This document shows, piece after piece, positions 60,919 to 64,000 of a stretch of 64,000 nucleotides of DNA. The stretch is taken from assembly GCF_019704135.1 (NCBI RefSeq), contig NZ_AP024355.1, positions 2,474,001 through 2,538,000 on the forward strand. The letters are read 5' to 3'. How positions within the stretch are numbered: the first letter of the stretch is position 1; each line of letters opens with the position of its first letter. The notes beneath the pieces are model-generated. The model was not told where the DNA came from, made no database searches, and was given only the letters and a program-made list of their open reading frames with translations. This DNA is from Desulfuromonas versatilis. Lineage in GTDB: Bacteria > Desulfobacterota > Desulfuromonadia > Desulfuromonadales > NIT-T3. The translations under genes were made by a program, and so were the position numbers.

Positions 60919-62388
60919 ATATTGCTCGAGAATCCTCTCGATGATATTGGTCGTGGACTTGCCATCCACAAATTGGATCAACTCCACCTTTCCGCCATAG
61001 CTTTCAACCAGGTCCTTACCCACCACACCTTCAGGCGTGTAGTCTCCTCCCTTTACCAGAATATCCGGCCGCAGGGCCTCGATAAGCTGCAGAGGGGTGT
61101 CCTCGTCGAAAATCACGACGTAATCTATGCATTTAAGAGCGGCCAAAACATGGGCCCGCTCTTCCTGGCCGATGAGGGGCCGCTTGGGGCCCTTGAGGCG
61201 CTGGATCGAGTCGTCGGAATTGAGTCCCAGCACCAGCAGATCGCCGAGGCGCCGCGCGTGCTGCAGGTACTTGACGTGGCCCACGTGCAGCAGGTCGAAG
61301 CAGCCGTTGGTGAAGACGATTTTTTTCCCGGCATCCCGCTCACGCTCGAGAACGCCCTTGAGAACCTGGCGGTCCTTGATCTTGAGGTCGGTGTCGGGGT
61401 GCTGGCGCCCCACCACCTCGAGGATTTCGGCCGGCGCCACGGTGGAGGTGCCGACCTTGGCGACGACGATGCCGGCACCGATATTGGACACCCTGGCCGC
61501 ATCGTCCAGCGACAGTCCGGCCGCAAGGCCGACGCCGATGAGCGAAAGCACGGTGTCGCCCGCCCCCGAAACGTCGAAGACCTCCCGCGCCTCGGTGGGC
61601 AGGTGAATCTCTTCGCCACTGCGCAGGAAAAGGCTCATCCCCTCCTCGCTGCGGGTCAGAACCAGGGCCTCCAGGTCCAGGGTCTGCTGCAGCTTGCGGC
61701 CGGCCCGGACCAGGGAGGCCTCATCGGAAATGGCAATCCCCGAGGCGGCCTGGGCCTCTTTGCGGTTGGGGGTGAGCAGGGTCGCGCCGGCGTATTTGCG
61801 GTAATCGGCCCCCTTGGGGTCAACCACCACGGGAATGCCGTGCGTCTTGCCCGCCTCGAAGATCGCCTTGAGCAGACCTTCGGTCAGAACCCCCTTGAGG
61901 TAGTCGGAGACCAGGATGACCTGACAGCGCCCGGCCGCCGACCTGACGTAGTCGGCCAGTCTCTGCTCGAGAGCGGGGTCGATGGGGTCGCGGCTCTCCC
62001 GGTCGATGCGCAGCATCTGCTGGTTGCTGGCCAGAACCCGGGTCTTGCGGCTGGTGGTCCGCCCGGGCGAAAGAAAAACACCGCCGGTGGCGATCTCCTT
62101 GGCCTCGAGAAGCCGGCGCAAATGCCGGCCGTCCTCGTCCTCGCCGAGGGCGCTGGCCACCTCCACCTGGCAACCGAGGGTCACCAGATTGTTGAGCACG
62201 TTGCCGGCGCCGCCCAGGCGCAGGTCCTCGCGGGCGACATCCACCACCTGCACCGGCGCTTCGGGGGAAATCCTTTCGGTCTTTCCCCAGAGATACTCAT
62301 CCAGCATCAGGTCGCCCACGACCAGGGCGCGGATCCGGCAGAGACGGTTAAGAAAATTTTCGACTTTTATACGATCCATCAAAAGCAT
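60907..62388 (-). CDS. hldE: Bifunctional heptose-7-phosphate kinase / heptose-1-phosphate adenylyltransferase HldE
   Basis: 493 residues. Residues 1-330: PfkB-type kinase (GDLMLDEYLWG, GGAGNVLNNL, catalytic FDVSGAGDTVLS). Residues about 350-493: nucleotidyltransferase with FTNGCFDLLHVGHVKYL. It provides the first and last steps around GmhB, giving ADP-heptose for the LPS core. ATG at 62388; a second ATG three codons on is equally possible. It overlaps the four-helix-bundle gene by 8 bases. gmhA and hldD are not in the window. Confidence 0.96.
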   Translation of the reverse strand: MLLMDRIKVENFLNRLCRIRALVVGDLMLDEYLWGKTERISPEAPVQVVDVAREDLRLGGAGNVLNNLVTLGCQVEVASALGEDEDGRHLRRLLEAKEIATGGVFLSPGRTTSRKTRVLASNQQMLRIDRESRDPIDPALEQRLADYVRSAAGRCQVILVSDYLKGVLTEGLLKAIFEAGKTHGIPVVVDPKGADYRKYAGATLLTPNRKEAQAASGIAISDEASLVRAGRKLQQTLDLEALVLTRSEEGMSLFLRSGEEIHLPTEAREVFDVSGAGDTVLSLIGVGLAAGLSLDDAARVSNIGAGIVVAKVGTSTVAPAEILEVVGRQHPDTDLKIKDRQVLKGVLERERDAGKKIVFTNGCFDLLHVGHVKYLQHARRLGDLLVLGLNSDDSIQRLKGPKRPLIGQEERAHVLAALKCIDYVVIFDEDTPLQLIEALRPDILVKGGDYTPEGVVGKDLVESYGGKVELIQFVDGKSTTNIIERILEQYRDA

Positions 62389-62397
62389 CCGTTACTG

Positions 62398-62442
62398 GTG
62401 AATGGTGATTCGTGACTGGTTAAATCCTGAGACCAGAATTCA
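62398..62442. repeat. Degenerate heptad palindrome upstream of hldE
   Basis: GTGAATG, GTGATTC, GTGACTG on the plus strand. GTGAAT (62398-62403) pairs with ATTCAC (62437-62442), and CTGGT pairs with ACCAG inside. It fills most of the 63-base gap between the deoxyhypusine-synthase-like gene and hldE. Confidence 0.7.
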
Positions 62443-62451
62443 CAAAAATAT

Positions 62452-63408
62452 CTACGCTTTCAGGCGATTCAGCACTGCCATTGCAAACAGCGGGATGTTT
62501 ATCTCGTGGTGTCCGGTAATGGTGAAGCCCTTGCCGCCGCCGGAAGTCGGCCTTTTGACCACGTTCTGCAGCGGCCGGTAATGCTGCTGCATGTCGAAGT
62601 TGGCGGTGCTGAAGTTCTCCACGTGGTATCCCAGGTTCTGGGCGATGGAAAGGGCCTTCAGGAAAACTTCAGGCATCAGGACCGCGGAGCCGACATTCAG
62701 CCAGACCCCGCCGTTGCCCAGGTCGGCAACCACCGAGCTCAGCAGCCGGAAATCCCGAAAGGTCATCTCTCCGGTCACCGCGCCATCGGCCTCGGGGTGC
62801 TGGTGAATGATGTCGGTGCCCAGGGCGACATGGACCGTCACCGGGATCCCCTTCTGCACGCAGGCCGCCAGCAGGCTGTGCTCCCGGTGAGGGTGCTCCC
62901 CTTCCAGAATCCTGCGCCCGATCGCCTCGCCAAAGCCGATCCCCTTGGCCAGCCCCTCTTTGAGGATGCGGTTCATGCCGCCCCCGGTCTCTTCGGAAAA
63001 CCCGAAATCGCCCGAATGCAGCACCGCGCCGACGTCCTCGGAGGTGGCGCCCACCAGAGAAACCTCGAAATCGTGGATGGCGGCCGAACCGTTCATCGCC
63101 ACCGCGGTAATGACATCGGCCTCGATCAGGGATTTCAGCACCGGCTGCAGCCCGCACTTGATCACATGGCCGCCCATGGCCAGCACCACCGGCCGGCCTT
63201 TTTCGCGGGCCCCTACCACCGCATCGACCACGCCGCGCAGGCTGTCCGCGCCCAGCAGCCTGGGCAGGGAATCGAAAAACTCCCCGAAGGAGAGGCCTGC
63301 CTTCAGGGGCTTGGCAAAATGCTCCTTAATGTTCACCTTGTTGTCGCGGGTGTGAATCGAGTAGGTCTTGATCTTGGCGATATCCAGCGGATGGTATTTT
63401 TTAGTCAT
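62452..63408 (-). CDS. Deoxyhypusine-synthase-like protein in the heptose cluster
   Basis: 318 residues. A Rossmann-like NAD-binding enzyme as far as can be seen: GGHVIKCGLQPVLKSLIEA, AMNGSAAIHDFE, HVALGTDIIHQHPEADG, NVGSAVLMPEVFLKAL, and a C-terminal glycine loop with TGHHEINIPLF. I recognise it as one of the deoxyhypusine-synthase-like proteins seen in Desulfuromonadia LPS regions, with moderate certainty. Bacteria lack eIF5A, so hypusine synthesis is not expected; another NAD-dependent reaction, perhaps on a sugar or amine, is more likely. It lies 20 bases after the GT11 gene. Confidence 0.65.
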   Translation of the reverse strand: MTKKYHPLDIAKIKTYSIHTRDNKVNIKEHFAKPLKAGLSFGEFFDSLPRLLGADSLRGVVDAVVGAREKGRPVVLAMGGHVIKCGLQPVLKSLIEADVITAVAMNGSAAIHDFEVSLVGATSEDVGAVLHSGDFGFSEETGGGMNRILKEGLAKGIGFGEAIGRRILEGEHPHREHSLLAACVQKGIPVTVHVALGTDIIHQHPEADGAVTGEMTFRDFRLLSSVVADLGNGGVWLNVGSAVLMPEVFLKALSIAQNLGYHVENFSTANFDMQQHYRPLQNVVKRPTSGGGKGFTITGHHEINIPLFAMAVLNRLKA

Positions 63409-63428
63409 GGTCTACTTTTGGCAGAGGT

Positions 63429-64000
63429 TTAAAGGCGCAGCCACCCTTCGGGGATCAGGCTGCTGGTGTCGTATTTGGGCGTGGCGAACCATTTTTTGGG
63501 GGCCAGCACAATTTTTCCCGGGTCGGGATTCAACCAGGCGCCCCACCAGGAGAAACCGCTGTTGGCAATGATATGGTGCCGGCAATGGCTCATCAGCCGC
63601 AGGTCCTCGTGACCCTGATCGGGACCGTTGTGGGTAACGTAGGTGCTGGCGAAGGAGAGCCTCAGGTTGTCCATAACCCACTGGGGATCGTCGCTGAACA
63701 CAAAAAAATGCGGCCGATCGACGGATTGGGCTAATTTTTCCACGCATCGGTGATAATAATCAAGACTGCAGGTTCCGTGGACCTCATTGACCTTGGAGAT
63801 GGAGACATAGTCCCCGCGGCGCACGTGAAGGCTTACCGCATTGACGGACGCTATCTGCTCGATCAATTCGAGGTTTTTCCCGGAAGGGGCCTGCTTGAAG
63901 GAAAACTCCCGGCGCAATATATCCGAGATGTCCGAAAAGTATTTTTCGCTGTTCCAGTTGCCCTGAAGATACACATCCCCGGAAAGCTCCAGCACGCCCG
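63429..64000 (-). CDS. Alpha-1,2-fucosyltransferase-like GT11 enzyme, partial
   Basis: About 190 C-terminal residues are visible; the N-terminus lies beyond the window edge. GT11 motifs: VYLQGNWNSEKYF, the GDP-fucose-binding SLHVRRGDYV, FFVFSDDPQWV and SGFSWWGAWLN. It transfers fucose (alpha-1,2) to a surface glycan such as the LPS core or O-antigen. It lies 20 bases before the deoxyhypusine-synthase-like gene and so may be cotranscribed with the heptose genes. Confidence 0.9.
   Translation of the reverse strand, partial: GVLELSGDVYLQGNWNSEKYFSDISDILRREFSFKQAPSGKNLELIEQIASVNAVSLHVRRGDYVSISKVNEVHGTCSLDYYHRCVEKLAQSVDRPHFFVFSDDPQWVMDNLRLSFASTYVTHNGPDQGHEDLRLMSHCRHHIIANSGFSWWGAWLNPDPGKIVLAPKKWFATPKYDTSSLIPEGWLRL

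Overview
This 64 kb window is a chromosomal segment from a high-G+C, strictly anaerobic or microaerophilic Gram-negative bacterium. The best fit is the Desulfuromonadia (the Geobacter / Desulfuromonas / Pelobacter group). The evidence is gene content: a PATAN (DUF4388)-REC regulator, a DHH-CBS-CBS-nucleotidyltransferase fusion of the type known as A-adding enzyme in Geobacter, a PxxKW cysteine-rich protein, the hybrid cluster protein Hcp, two ferritin-like proteins, a PyrK/PyrD1B pair, and an LPS heptose pathway. This is a family-level inference without a database search. No rRNA, tRNA, CRISPR array, insertion sequence, integrase or replication origin was recognised. There are about 60 protein genes, and no gap between genes reaches 300 bases.

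Layout. 1-5834 (minus): a PATAN/response-regulator gene cut by the window edge, then der, era, a radical SAM gene and rnc. 6016-11731 (plus): tmk-holB-ricT-metG-tatD/radical SAM, nearly the order known around tmk-holB-yaaT-metS-yabD in Bacillus subtilis. 11825-18244 (minus): uracil uptake and salvage (uraA, upp), two single ferritin-like genes, an AsmA-like protein and an EVE-domain protein. 18425-20113 (plus): hcp behind a textbook CRP/FNR-type operator. 20197-25690: small cysteine-rich or zinc proteins, a phosphohexomutase, CidA/LrgA plus LrgB, TPR and LUD proteins. 25731-34142 (minus): PDZ-radical SAM-DUF512, pgsA, hfq, miaA, mutL, an ExeA-like ATPase and a long TPR protein. 34385-42490 (minus): rluB, scpB, scpA, an M50 protease, the A-adding enzyme, pyrD, pyrK and rimI. 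42762-46775 (plus): purM, purN, DUF523, an FAD-like protein and rpmB. 46879-51366 (minus): ridA, the (p)ppGpp synthase/hydrolase, rpoZ, gmk and yicC, a classic growth-control block.

51429-64000 (minus) is a surface polysaccharide locus: an initiating sugar-phosphate transferase, a GT2, a 1260-residue multidomain enzyme, the Wzt/Wzm exporter, gmhB, a four-helix-bundle protein, hldE, a deoxyhypusine-synthase-like protein and a GT11 fucosyltransferase cut by the window edge. From about 53330 to 59925 the DNA is plainly more A+T rich than the rest, which suggests an acquired O-antigen island. The island edge falls inside the GT2 gene.

The two most interesting points follow. (1) Inverted arrays of seven-base repeats (GTGAGGN) flank the four-helix-bundle gene between hldE and gmhB. 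They also form its neighbours' coding ends, and they occur at 40074-40143 with the same arms but no gene between them. Related heptad palindromes lie at 44547-44604 and 62398-62442. This looks like an element in loaded and empty forms, and the array inside the gmhB start could be phase-variable. (2) The 1260-residue protein joins a methyltransferase, a kinase-like domain, a coiled coil and two GT2 domains next to a Wzt with a long C-terminal domain. This resembles a WbdD-like chain terminator and ruler fused to its glycosyltransferases.
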